Part shown: positions 28,869 to 38,869 of the stretch, piece by piece
Position numbering within the stretch: position 1 is the stretch's first letter
Layout: the number at the start of each line of letters is the position of its first letter
Assembly: GCF_030384665.1 (NCBI RefSeq)
Contig: NC_083678.1
Location: forward strand, 806,001-870,000
Length of the DNA stretch: 64,000 nt
Reading direction: 5' to 3'
Origin: Lodderomyces elongisporus
Taxonomy: Eukaryota; Ascomycota; Pichiomycetes; Serinales; Debaryomycetaceae
The notes under the pieces: generated by a model
Database searches by the model: none
Told to the model about the DNA's origin: nothing
The model's input: the letters and a program-made list of their open reading frames with translations, nothing else
Program-made: the position numbers and the translations under genes

Positions 28869-29279
28869 GTATGTAACTAGAGTTCTTTCTCAGCAAATGA
28901 AAGAGAAACAGAAACAGAAACAGAAACAGGAAAGAAATTCTATATTGTCGTCTATTTCTTATATCTTATTTTTAGTTTTTTTCCTTTTTTTTTGTTCCTT
29001 TTTTTTTTCTTTCACTTCTTTGGTACAATTTTTCTTACTTGATGAAGTTTGCTAGACTGAGTGCTTGTCTAGCACACGATTACCATCTCACACACTATTA
29101 CTCGCTGTAAATATTTACCCTGCCCTCTCCCTTTAACTCTCTGTGTAACAAACTTGAGAAGAAAATTTAAAGTGATATCGAGTTTCATAGTTGCTATTTA
29201 CCTCGGCAACATAGCTCATTCTACATAACCCAATTACTATTACCAAATACAAACATTACAAAGACACACTAGAAAGAAA

Positions 29280-29310
<31 letters not shown>

Positions 29311-29707
29311 GTGTCAACAGACGCGGCTGGCTACGTCATTACTAAACTTCAACCTTAGAAAATTTGAAATGGAAGATAAAAATTGTTAATTCCCGATAAA
29401 ATTTATAGTCTCCAATTCACACAATCGCCTCACCACCAACTACTTTTTTTCTTTCTTCTTCTTCTTCTTCTTCTCTTTTAACCTAAATTCAAAACTGCAA
29501 TTGTAACTGAAACTGTAATTGAAACAGATACTCAAACTTCACTTGCTATTTCACTCTTTTTTTTTTTTTATTTTCTTCCTTTCATTTCTTATCTTTGCTT
29601 ACATTTTGTTGAAAAAAAAAAATTGGAAAAGAAAAGGAGAAAAGCTAAATACCAAAATTTATAAACAAATAGGTCGATACTTACTAACACTTACTGAATA
29701 TCCAAAG
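28869..29707 (+). other. Candidate 5'-UTR intron of the PhoD-like gene
   Basis: GTATGT at 28869-28874 matches the yeast 5' splice site. A perfect TACTAAC branch-point sequence lies at 29682-29688, with the first AG 19 bases later at 29706-29707, six bases before the ATG. Splicing would leave the protein unchanged. Other GTATGT hexamers occur upstream (for example near 28,734), so the donor is uncertain. Confidence 0.35.
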
Positions 29708-29712
29708 AAGCA

Positions 29713-31962
29713 ATGCCATCTGCTACTACCGAAGACAATAGACAAACCCAACACGACTCATGGTTCGACCCATTACCATTGGATGAATACCTCGAGATTA
29801 ACAAGCTATCTCGAAAAACTGTTCCCAAAGAAAGACCGGTCGACAGCACCGATAAACTAGGAGAATTGGATATCAGATGCGGTCCGATATTGAGACTCGC
29901 AGGAACTTTGGAAAATGGAAGCAAAAACTATAGAGGTTCAATCATGTTGGTCTTGAAGGATTTGCCAGAAACACACACACCACAAATTACCTATAAAATT
30001 GGTCCAGCAGCAGCAGCAGCAGCAGCAGAAGAAGAAGCAGCAGAAGAAGAAGCAGCAGAAGAACAAAATGGCTCGGCAACTAGAGGACCAGTTTCTGCCA
30101 CAAAGTTTTCCACTGGTGAGTTCCCAGCCACCAAATACTACGAAGAAGACGGCTTTTCCTTCTATAGATTCAACGTTGAGTTGGAACTAGTTGAATATGA
30201 ACAAAAAGTCGAGTACTACATTGACAATTTCTTCAAAAAATCATTCCAATTCTATATTCCCAGCTACGAAGAGAGTATGAATGTCATCTCATACTCCTGT
30301 AATGGGTTTTCCTTGGCTTGCGATTGCGACGAGTACAAGTCCTCACTTTGGCTTGATGTATTGAACAAGCATGCAAAGCAACATTACCATGTCATGCTCG
30401 GAGGCGGAGACCAAATCTATTGTGACGCCATCAAATTGCACTCGCAAAAATTGACTGAATGGCTAGAGACTAGCAACCCAGTAAAGAAACGGTCTGCTCC
30501 AGCAGACTCAGAAACCATCAAGGAGTTTAGCAAGTTTTACTTGAAACACTATATGGACTGGTTTGGTAAAGGGTTCTGGACCGGTAAAAACTCTCGCGTC
30601 TTGGAGGCATTGTTCCCCTTGGCAATGTCACAAATACCGCTGGTCAATATCTACGATGACCACGATATAATCGATGGGTTTGGTTCGTACCACGACTCAA
30701 CAATGGCAGCACCCATTTTCTCCAAGGTTGGAAACATCGCCTATAGATATTACATGTTGTTCCAACATCAAATGAACCCCGACGAAGAGTTACACTCGAA
30801 AGATCCATCATGGGTATTGAGCAAGAGAGATGGACCTTTTATAAAGCAAAAGAATCACTCGGTATACATGAGATTGGGTAAAGAAATTAGTCTTTTGGGA
30901 GTTGACTGCAGAACACAAAGAAAACTTAAACAAATCAATGAACCAGAAACCTACAAGATCATCTTTGACAGATTGAAAAAAGAGTTGAGCGATGAAACAA
31001 ATAAGGGAGAAACAAAACATTTGTTAGTGATGTTGGGTGTGCCCATCCTATACCCCCGTTTGGTCTGGCTAGAGACTTTAATGAGCTCCCCCGTGTTTGC
31101 TCCATTGAGAAAGTTGGCACAAAAGGGTGTTATAAACAAGGGTCTTGTCAATGAGTTTGATGGCGAGATTGAAGTCTTGGACGACTTGAATGACCATTGG
31201 TGTACAAAGAACCACAAGAGGGAACGTAACAAGCTCTTGAAGGATCTCACAGAGTTTGGGGCCAAGAGAGGTGTAAGAATTACAATCTTATCCGGGGATG
31301 TTCATCTCGGGTGTATTGGAAGATTAAAGTCTAAATACCACCACCATCCTCATGCGCACTTGTTGGGTGATCCTCAAGAAATTCAACGTTTTAATGAGAA
31401 GCTTATAAAATACCCTGAACACGACCCACGCTTGATCTTCAATGTTGTTTCGTCTGCCATAGTCAATGCACCACCACCAGATGCAATGGCAACTTTACTT
31501 AACAAGAGAAGCAAAATCCATCATTTCAATAGGGATACAGATGAAGACGTTTTGAGAATATTTGTGAAGGACACCGATGGGAAACCACGTGACAACAAGC
31601 AGTTTTTGAACAAGAGAAACTGGTCGGACTTGATATTGGCCAAGCAATCGGTCTTGTACAAATCAAGAGCCAAACTCGAGGGAGACGAAGTTGATAATGC
31701 CGACGAGATCGAGGCAGTCTATAGAAAATTCCCACAACCGGTGTTTGACGGTCATGAAAGCGAAGATTTGCTTAAAGACCAGAAACCAAATGACAGAGAG
31801 ATTGAGTACCCGCTATTTGCAAGTTCGTTGGTCACCACCTTGAGAGTGGAACAAGATAAGAGTGATGTCAAGAGTAAAAGTGTGGGATATGAGGTGTTTA
31901 TACCAAGGTTAATTGGACACTATGAGTTGGACAATGCTCCAATCAAGCACGTTGATGTTTAA
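29713..31962 (+). CDS. PhoD-like phosphatase family protein (749 aa)
   Basis: Metallophosphatase of the fungal PhoD-like family, which has no obvious counterpart in baker's yeast. Metal-site motifs are visible in order: GGGDQIYCD at about residues 229-237, YDDHDIIDGFGSY at about 313-325 and LSGDVHLGCIGR at about 525-536. Further family landmarks are SCNGFS near 195 and LLGVDCRTQRK near 395. The protein has no signal peptide, so it is probably intracellular. An Ala/Glu codon repeat at about residues 97-117 is inserted in the N-terminal region. Substrate unknown. The start is chosen because the region upstream is poly-Phe reading of spacer and an AG/branch-point pair sits just before it. Confidence 0.85.
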   Translation: MPSATTEDNRQTQHDSWFDPLPLDEYLEINKLSRKTVPKERPVDSTDKLGELDIRCGPILRLAGTLENGSKNYRGSIMLVLKDLPETHTPQITYKIGPAAAAAAAEEEAAEEEAAEEQNGSATRGPVSATKFSTGEFPATKYYEEDGFSFYRFNVELELVEYEQKVEYYIDNFFKKSFQFYIPSYEESMNVISYSCNGFSLACDCDEYKSSLWLDVLNKHAKQHYHVMLGGGDQIYCDAIKLHSQKLTEWLETSNPVKKRSAPADSETIKEFSKFYLKHYMDWFGKGFWTGKNSRVLEALFPLAMSQIPLVNIYDDHDIIDGFGSYHDSTMAAPIFSKVGNIAYRYYMLFQHQMNPDEELHSKDPSWVLSKRDGPFIKQKNHSVYMRLGKEISLLGVDCRTQRKLKQINEPETYKIIFDRLKKELSDETNKGETKHLLVMLGVPILYPRLVWLETLMSSPVFAPLRKLAQKGVINKGLVNEFDGEIEVLDDLNDHWCTKNHKRERNKLLKDLTEFGAKRGVRITILSGDVHLGCIGRLKSKYHHHPHAHLLGDPQEIQRFNEKLIKYPEHDPRLIFNVVSSAIVNAPPPDAMATLLNKRSKIHHFNRDTDEDVLRIFVKDTDGKPRDNKQFLNKRNWSDLILAKQSVLYKSRAKLEGDEVDNADEIEAVYRKFPQPVFDGHESEDLLKDQKPNDREIEYPLFASSLVTTLRVEQDKSDVKSKSVGYEVFIPRLIGHYELDNAPIKHVDV

Positions 31963-32651
31963 TGGAATAAGAATGAAAAGAGTAGATCTTGTACTCCAAG
32001 TACAAGTTTATTCCTCCTTTGTCTATATTCTATATTCTTCTTTTTTCTTTTATATCTTGAAAATAGAAAAAAATTGAAAAGAAAGAAAAAAGAAAAAAGA
32101 AAAAAACAAGAAAGCAAAGGAGAAGGTGAAGAGCAGAGAAGAAAAGAAAAGAAAAGTAGTTTGCAAATAGATGTATAATATAATTGTTGAAGTAACTCTT
32201 TTACTGGTTTATAAATTACTTATCTATCCCTCACTTACTCCTCGAAGTTATGGGACTCAAAGTTGGTTCGGACAAAATATAGTTCGAAAAAAATAATAAT
32301 AATAAAAATAAAAAAACGAAAGATAGAGAAAGAGAGAGAGAGAACATGAGCGTGTATGTATGTATGTGTATGTGTGTGTGTGTGTGTGTTTGCGAGTGTT
32401 TTGGTAATGGAGAAGAGCGAGTGAAAGAAAGCAAAAAAAAAATAAAAAAGACAAAATACAAGAGAGAGAAAAAATGAATATTTTGCTATCGGCTTCAAAC
32501 AACCTAGTGCGAGAGCGAGGAATTTTCCTTATCAGTAACTCGTAAGTAAACACTTTCAAATTAAAATTGAAAATTGATTCTGATAAAAAGTTTAAAGAGG
32601 AAACACGCCATCTTCTTCGCGTAGACAAAAGACTTATATAAACATTGGGGA
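31963..32651. other. Spacer: PhoD gene 3' end and zinc-cluster gene promoter
   Basis: A-rich spacer with (GA)n and (TG)n runs at 32,325-32,343 and 32,367-32,390. The sequence TATATAA at 32,635-32,641 is too close to the ATG at 32,652 to serve as its TATA box. No gene seen. Confidence 0.6.
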
Positions 32652-35426
32652 ATGACCGAGCCTTTGCAGAAAAAACAGAAGCAGAAGCAGAAGCAGCAGC
32701 AGAATTCTTCCTCACCTTCAATATTGGCTTCAACCAGTGGAGCGGGCTCATCTAAGATCCATAGGGCAATTTCAGCATGTAAAAGGTGTCGATCCAAGAA
32801 GATCAAGTGTGAAGGGTTTCCCCAGTGCGATAAATGCAAGGCACATAATGTCGAATGTGTTGGCTTTGATATAGCTACAGGAAGAGACGTACCACGGAGC
32901 TATATTGTCCATTTGGAAAGTCGAATCAAAGAATTGGAGGTTGAATTGAAAAAACAGAACGTAACAACAACAACAACAACAACAACAACAACTACTACTA
33001 CTCCCACTGAGAGTGGAATCTGTTATATGAGCAACGGTCATAGTAACTTTAGTGGTGATGGCAATGGAAATGTTGAAATAGTGAGCAACACTCTAAAACC
33101 AATCATTGCACCAACCTTAAATAGAACAGCAACTGCATCGTCAACAACAGCACCAGCAACACACGGTGCAGGCGATAGCATGTCTAAAAAGCACGGCGAT
33201 GAGAATATAACGTTTCTGAAGTTGATTTCAACTGCTTTTAAGGTACAACGACGCAACGAGGAAAAAGCAGCATATACAGAAGACTCGGGCGTCAGTAGGA
33301 GCGTATCAGTTGAAGCCACAGCAGCAGCAGCACCAATTCAAGTAGATCAAGAAGGACAAGAGGAGGAGGCGGCCGTATTACCTCCCAAAAGCACTGCTTT
33401 GCATTTTTGTCAAATATTCTTTCATCAATGCAATCCACAATTTCCCATATTCCACAGGGAAGAGTTTATAAGAAATATATTTATACCCATATACGGACCA
33501 GTGGCTAAGAAACAATTCAATTTTGCCAGTAATAATGGTGCCATCAATGAGGAATTTTGGAGAGATGAAATTGAAAGTGAGGGATCACTTGATTATTGGT
33601 TTAATGAGTACAAGCAACAAATTCAGCAATTGCTCTCACAGAGCAAAGATCCAAACCCTAATGTCAAGAAAATTTCAAGTACAATTAAACCACCAAGGCG
33701 GTTCTACAAGCCGTTGTACTTTTTAAATTTGGTGTTTGCCATTGCATCTTCTGTACACCATTTAAGGTATCCACCACATATCTCTGAGTCTTTCAGATTG
33801 GCAGCAATGCGGTACTATGACGATGTAAAGAATAATAATCTAGATCAACTAAATGTCTTGCAAGGAATCCTTCTTTACGCGTACTATGCAATAATGCGAC
33901 CAACCAACCCTGGGATTTGGTATATCATGGGCGATGCATTACGTCTCTGTGTTGATTTGGACCTTCAGAACGAGCTTAAGACCAAGTCGAAGCAAAATTT
34001 CAATATCGATCAATATACTCGTGACAAACGCAGACGACTATTCTGGTGTACATATACCATTGATCGTCAGATTTGTTTTTACTTGGATAGACCGTTTGGT
34101 ATACCTGATGAGAGCATCAACACTCCACTTCCCACAGTCTTGGATGATCTGGAGCTAGTACCCAAAGACTACTCTACTGCTTATGGTGACAGATCTCAAG
34201 ATCGTTATGGTTCGAACAACAATAACAACAACAACAACACCACCACCAACACCACCAACACTAATAGTACCGACACTGAGGTGATTAGTTACAAGACAGT
34301 TTCAAATGCATTCATCACCATCAGAAAAATTCAAAGTGAAGTGACTAAGATATTGTACACGGGCAGTGAGATCCCTCGAAAGTACAAAGATTTGAACGAA
34401 TGGAAGGACGACATTCTGTACAGATTGAGAGTGTGGTATATGAATGTGCCCTCTCATCGAGAGATGAATTGTGATTTCAACCCAATTTTTTTCAGATTGA
34501 ACTATCACCACACCTTGCTTTATATTCATGGTTTGGGTCCAAGACATTTCAATTTGTCACTACAGGATTTCGAACAAGTTGCAACCTCGGCAAAAGAGAT
34601 TATTGACATATACGTCCAATTGCTCATTACAAAAAGTGTAAACTATACTTGGGCCGGTGTCCATAATTTGTTTATGGCGGGAACTTCTTACCTTTACACT
34701 TTATACAATAGCGAAGAAATCAGAAAGCTAAACCCATTCAGTTCAGTGCAGTATTATACTTCTAACTGCTTACAGGTCTTGCTGTCGCTCATGGACAAAT
34801 GCGAGGCTGCAAGCTACTGTTGCGAAATTTTCCGTAATTTGACTATGGTTATCATCAAGATGAAGTATCAAGAGGATGCTAATAATAACACTAACGCTAC
34901 TGATATCAATAATGGTACTGGTATTGCCGATGGTACTACTGGTACTATTACAACCAATAACCACTCTAATGGCCCAAATGATGAAATGCCAGTAAATCGT
35001 GAGGTTCTCTATAAGATCAATAATGGCAATGTTCATTCCAACTTGTTTTCGCTAGTCACAGAGCTTGATGCGCTTAACCCACTAAACTCACCTGAATTTA
35101 CCTCCGGAGGTCAAATCGTTGAAGGTAAAAACTCTTTTGGAGCGGAGAAAACGCAATCGTTTCACCCAAACTCTCATTCTCATATACCAACTGCGTTGGA
35201 TACCCTTTCAACAGTCGCAGTATCGCCGTTCCCAAATATCGATAGACTAGATTGGAATAAGGATGATTTGGAATTCTTCTTCAAAGAGCTTGACCATACT
35301 CAAACAGCACATACGAGTCTGGAAAAATCTAGTCCTGGTAATAACCGGGAAGCCAAGATGACATTTGAGTTGATGCACAATATGCCGAACGAGAAGATCT
35401 GGGATGAATTCTTTACAATGAGGTAA
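32652..35426 (+). CDS. PPR1: Zn(2)Cys(6) transcription factor, Ppr1-like (924 aa)
   Basis: Fungal zinc-cluster transcription factor. The six zinc ligands are C43, C46, C53, C59, C62 and C69 (spacing 2-6-5-2-6). The segment after the cluster, ATGRDVPRSYIVHLESRI, is the linker and start of the coiled coil characteristic of Ppr1, which in baker's yeast controls pyrimidine genes and in Candida has been reported to control purine (allantoin) catabolism. The fungal transcription-factor domain (middle homology region) spans about residues 250-700, with PTNPGIWYIMGDALRLCVDLDL and RRRLFWCTYTIDRQICFYLDRPFGIPD. The N-terminal Gln/Lys run, poly-Thr at 105-116 and Asn/Thr runs later are codon-repeat inserts. 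The C-terminal WNKDDLEFFF segment could be an acidic activation domain. The family is sure; the orthologue is likely. Confidence 0.75.
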   Translation: MTEPLQKKQKQKQKQQQNSSSPSILASTSGAGSSKIHRAISACKRCRSKKIKCEGFPQCDKCKAHNVECVGFDIATGRDVPRSYIVHLESRIKELEVELKKQNVTTTTTTTTTTTTTPTESGICYMSNGHSNFSGDGNGNVEIVSNTLKPIIAPTLNRTATASSTTAPATHGAGDSMSKKHGDENITFLKLISTAFKVQRRNEEKAAYTEDSGVSRSVSVEATAAAAPIQVDQEGQEEEAAVLPPKSTALHFCQIFFHQCNPQFPIFHREEFIRNIFIPIYGPVAKKQFNFASNNGAINEEFWRDEIESEGSLDYWFNEYKQQIQQLLSQSKDPNPNVKKISSTIKPPRRFYKPLYFLNLVFAIASSVHHLRYPPHISESFRLAAMRYYDDVKNNNLDQLNVLQGILLYAYYAIMRPTNPGIWYIMGDALRLCVDLDLQNELKTKSKQNFNIDQYTRDKRRRLFWCTYTIDRQICFYLDRPFGIPDESINTPLPTVLDDLELVPKDYSTAYGDRSQDRYGSNNNNNNNNTTTNTTNTNSTDTEVISYKTVSNAFITIRKIQSEVTKILYTGSEIPRKYKDLNEWKDDILYRLRVWYMNVPSHREMNCDFNPIFFRLNYHHTLLYIHGLGPRHFNLSLQDFEQVATSAKEIIDIYVQLLITKSVNYTWAGVHNLFMAGTSYLYTLYNSEEIRKLNPFSSVQYYTSNCLQVLLSLMDKCEAASYCCEIFRNLTMVIIKMKYQEDANNNTNATDINNGTGIADGTTGTITTNNHSNGPNDEMPVNREVLYKINNGNVHSNLFSLVTELDALNPLNSPEFTSGGQIVEGKNSFGAEKTQSFHPNSHSHIPTALDTLSTVAVSPFPNIDRLDWNKDDLEFFFKELDHTQTAHTSLEKSSPGNNREAKMTFELMHNMPNEKIWDEFFTMR

Positions 35427-36108
35427 AAAATAATTCACCATCGTATATAACAAATTGTGTATTCTTTTTGGATCTAGTTGTCTTCATTGATTTATATGCA
35501 CGTATACACACAAATATTTACATATGTATATACATCTAAAGGATAACTAATGAGTGGCTCTGTCATTATTTAGAAAAGTTCTCTACATATTCTCCATCTT
35601 TGGGTTGTAATTTGTGTGCTTAAAATAGGGTTTAAGGTGTGTTTCTGAGTTTCGCACCATAGATATTTCAACACCTTCAAGTGGGCCTGCATATAGTAGA
35701 CTAATTTTAACAGAATAATGTCATCAAAAGTTCGCGCACAAAAGCGTTCTCACAACATCAACATCGATAACATTAGAAACAGGAATTATAGAATTAAGAA
35801 GCTTACTAGAATTGACAGGATTAACAAGGAGACTAAGATTTAATAAAAGCTCCCTTGACATCTCATAGACAAAAAAGAATATAAACACACACAGAACTAT
35901 TCTCTGTTGAATAGACATTGTTGCTATTTAAATCATCAAATTCACTCAAAAGAGCTTAAAATTGATTGGGTAAATATTTATTAAGGTTTGGGAAACAATC
36001 TTACTAAAGGTGGGAGAAGCTTAGGAAAATAAATTTCAAGGAGGACCACCCTACTAGATTTTGAATGCAGAAAAGATATAAGATAGAGATAATAACTACG
36101 ATAGATAC
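35427..36108. other. Spacer and PAN3 promoter
   Basis: AT-rich, no gene seen. The minus-strand ORF at 35,724-35,918 is short and atypical. Confidence 0.6.
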
Positions 36109-38514
36109 ATGAACATCAATCTTGATTCTGCGAAAGACGTTCTTTGTAAGAACATCTTGATATATGGGTATTGTAAGTTCCAGGACAAAGGTTGTGCATT
36201 TAGTCACAACAAGCAACTTACTACTCCACAACAACAACAACAACAAAAAGAAGAGGAAGAAGAGAGTATACGGCAAGGGGGAACAGCAGTAGGGGTACCG
36301 GGCTCTCAAAGAAACAAAGGAGCAGGAGCAGGAGCAGGAACAGGAGCCAAAGCAATCCAATCTAATGGAATGGTAAACTCACAGGAAACACAATCAAAGA
36401 GGAGATTTGATGCAAACTCTCCATTATTTCAGCCAGCAGTCAATAATGCCAAAGGTACAGCCGTTACCAATTTAGCAAGTAAATTCTCGAATTTATCACC
36501 CAGGATTAGAGATGCTCCTGTATTTAAACCAGAAAATGAGAGTCCAATCTCTCAGGAGCTGAACTCGAAGCTGGCGACATCGGGCTTAGGAAGTATATAC
36601 TCGTCCAAGAAATTTAATGCTAGCACTCCATCATTTACCCCAACTGGGTTTGATTTTTCAGTAGCAGCTCAGGTTGGTAATAACCCTGGTTCAACAGCGC
36701 CGGCAAATTTACAACTGCAACAACAACACCAACACCAACACCAACAACAGCCCCAACAGCCCCAGCAGCCCCAACAGCCCCAGCAGCACCAGCAACAACA
36801 GCAACTAGGTCTCCAAAATTTAAACCAAACACAACTGGGGAGAAATTTGAATGTTTTGTTGCAACCCCAAATATCACAGCCCTTTATACCCGCAAATGCG
36901 ATACCGCCGTCATCAGCCGCAGGACAATTGCAACTGCATATGCAAGTACAACAACCTCAAGCACAGACTCAACCACCTTCTCATTTGACACCGTCAAGTA
37001 TCATGAGTTCAGCTCCGATGTCTGCAGGCTTCTATACCTCTGCTCTGCCTATTCCACAAGGCGGGGGTATGCGAAACCAGCCACCCTCGGCCTCGATGTA
37101 CCCATTGCAATACCACTTGTATGCACCTGCACCTCCACCTCGACTAGCAGTACCTACAAAAGAATACGAAACTGATTCTCAGCAACTTTTTCTCCCTAAT
37201 GAATTACGAGAGAGCTTGCACCGCAAAAACGAAGCAAGCCTTCAAACAATGCAACATCTGAGCTTACCAGATCACGTGAATTCATACCATTCTTTGGTGC
37301 CAATTGACAAGTCATATGATTCCTCGAGCAAGATATGGCCAGGAAAAAGCACGGTGCTATTCAAATGCAATTCTAACTTTGATGGCAACCTATATGCATT
37401 GAGGAAAATTGAGCCATGTAATGAAATTGTTGATGAAACCCCATTCAGGAACATCCGTAAATGGAAATCGTTGCATAATAATGCAAATATAGTGGCTTTG
37501 CGAGATGCTTTCACAACAATGGCATTTAGCAATACTTTTTCGAGCCCCAACTCAAGTGCTGGTAATGAAGTTGTGGGTGCCAATGGTGCATCACTTTGCT
37601 TTGTTTATGATTACTACCCCAATCTGACAACCTTACTTGAGCGCCATAAAAAGGGAATACGTGTTGTTCCTATTACTGAGGATTTATTATGGTCCTATCT
37701 TACTCAGCTAGTAAATGCCGTTGCAGCCATACATGCTAAAAAGTTAGCATTGCGCTCAACTATAGATTTGAGTAAAATCATAAACACAACCGAGGATCGT
37801 ATAAAACTCAGTGGGTGTGGTATAAGCGAGGTTTTAAGTTTCAGTGCGTCAAACGCAAATGCGTCTAGTGGAGAGGAGGATGAGGAGAGAGAGTTTGCAA
37901 GACTCAGGGCACTGGACATTGTTGATCTCGGAAAGGTACTTTTGGAGTTGAGTGCATTGCTTTTGCCTATGAATTTGCGAGCAAGCTTGACCAGTACACT
38001 TTTGAAAAACTTGGCCAATTCTACAAAACTAAGCCAAAACTTTCTAGATGTTTTACAAGTTTTGACTGATCCATCCTTGTTGCAGGAACCGTATAGCTTT
38101 GATATGGATCAGTTCATACTGCAATACATATCTAGCCACTTTATGACTTTGATGAATAAGTTGCAAAACTCTCATGACTGGGTTGAGCTGCAATTGTCAA
38201 CCGAATTGGAGAATGCAAGGCTTTTTAGACTCATGACAAAGATCAATTTTATTATCAGCGAAATGCCCACCTATGATTTAAATAGCCAGAACCGGTTAAA
38301 AATTATCAAGGTTTTTCAGGAAAACTTGTTCAATTCGGTAGGACCAAACGGAAAGAAAGTGGTTAACATGGATAGAGTTTTGGTGAACTTGAACAAACTA
38401 GATTGTGGAATTGACGAAAAGACACTCTTGATTAGTGACAAAGAGTGCATGATTATAACATTCAAAGAGATTAAAGAGTTGATCGACACTCAATTTAGAC
38501 TCTTGCGAGGTTGA
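36109..38514 (+). CDS. PAN3: PAN2-PAN3 deadenylase regulatory subunit (801 aa)
   Basis: Pan3, the subunit that dimerises, binds poly(A)-binding protein and recruits the Pan2 nuclease for first-phase mRNA poly(A) trimming in the cytoplasm. A CCCH zinc finger is at the N terminus (C13, C22, C29, H33). A PAM2-like sequence for Pab1 binding, FNASTPSFTP, lies at residues 169-178. Then comes a long Gln/Pro-rich region (about 200-360), the pseudokinase domain (about 390-650; the catalytic motifs of true kinases are absent), and the coiled coil and C-terminal knob ending KECMIITFKEIKELIDTQF. It is longer than the yeast protein (679 aa) because of CAA/CAG codon repeats around residues 40-45 and 203-240. 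Confidence 0.93.
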   Translation: MNINLDSAKDVLCKNILIYGYCKFQDKGCAFSHNKQLTTPQQQQQQKEEEEESIRQGGTAVGVPGSQRNKGAGAGAGTGAKAIQSNGMVNSQETQSKRRFDANSPLFQPAVNNAKGTAVTNLASKFSNLSPRIRDAPVFKPENESPISQELNSKLATSGLGSIYSSKKFNASTPSFTPTGFDFSVAAQVGNNPGSTAPANLQLQQQHQHQHQQQPQQPQQPQQPQQHQQQQQLGLQNLNQTQLGRNLNVLLQPQISQPFIPANAIPPSSAAGQLQLHMQVQQPQAQTQPPSHLTPSSIMSSAPMSAGFYTSALPIPQGGGMRNQPPSASMYPLQYHLYAPAPPPRLAVPTKEYETDSQQLFLPNELRESLHRKNEASLQTMQHLSLPDHVNSYHSLVPIDKSYDSSSKIWPGKSTVLFKCNSNFDGNLYALRKIEPCNEIVDETPFRNIRKWKSLHNNANIVALRDAFTTMAFSNTFSSPNSSAGNEVVGANGASLCFVYDYYPNLTTLLERHKKGIRVVPITEDLLWSYLTQLVNAVAAIHAKKLALRSTIDLSKIINTTEDRIKLSGCGISEVLSFSASNANASSGEEDEEREFARLRALDIVDLGKVLLELSALLLPMNLRASLTSTLLKNLANSTKLSQNFLDVLQVLTDPSLLQEPYSFDMDQFILQYISSHFMTLMNKLQNSHDWVELQLSTELENARLFRLMTKINFIISEMPTYDLNSQNRLKIIKVFQENLFNSVGPNGKKVVNMDRVLVNLNKLDCGIDEKTLLISDKECMIITFKEIKELIDTQFRLLRG

Positions 38515-38869
38515 TTATACATAACGAACCAGAAATGAGGAAATAAATATATATATATATATATCTATATAAATAATCCAGAGGTTGCAAGTGATAGATA
38601 ATTGAGTGTGCTTTTATCTGGAATGAAAAAGGACAAAAAAAAGGAGAAAAAAAATCGAGAAAAAGAGGAAAAAAGTGAAAAAAAAGAAAAAAAGTGAAAA
38701 AAAAGAAAAAAAGTGAAAAAAAAGGGAAAAAAGTACACAAATAAGACAGAAAAAAAAAAGTGGAAACACAAATTTAGAAACAATATACTTTATTTTTGCT
38801 TAAATCTATTTTGTAAAAGAGTTCTTTTGTAATAGAGTTGTCTTGCAGAACAAAACAATAATCTCTCCA
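38515..38869. terminator. Convergent 3' region of PAN3 and DOP1
   Basis: 355 bases holding a (TA)n run at 38,547-38,565 and long A runs with G interruptions (38,633-38,760). No gene. Typical 3'-end/polyadenylation composition for both flanking genes. Confidence 0.5.

Larger units (their letters stand above)
25799..29712. promoter_or_regulatory. Long (3.9 kb) divergent intergenic region
   Basis: Lies between the Usp-fold gene (-) and the PhoD-like gene (+). No credible ORF; those present are poly-Phe, poly-Ser or poly-Leu readings of microsatellites. Contents: GTGTGA repeat (25,850-25,880), TA repeats (26,335-26,350 and 26,588-26,665), a (GA)n run (27,089-27,136), (CA)n (27,441-27,460), (GAGT)n (27,948-27,990), a 21-base poly-C followed by 11 A (28,642-28,673), (ATA)n (29,281-29,310), (TTC)n (29,454-29,473), CACGTG at 26,834 and at the centre of a 14-bp palindrome at 28,456. 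A possible 5'-UTR intron ends just before the PhoD ATG. Confidence 0.65.

Noticed and set aside
25799..29712. Centromere
   Set aside because: Regional centromeres have no sequence signature that can be read here, and no flanking inverted repeat was seen; Cse4 ChIP would be needed.
32635..32641. TATATAA as TATA box for the zinc-cluster gene
   Set aside because: Only about 11 bases separate it from the ATG; a start downstream of that ATG would remove the zinc cluster.
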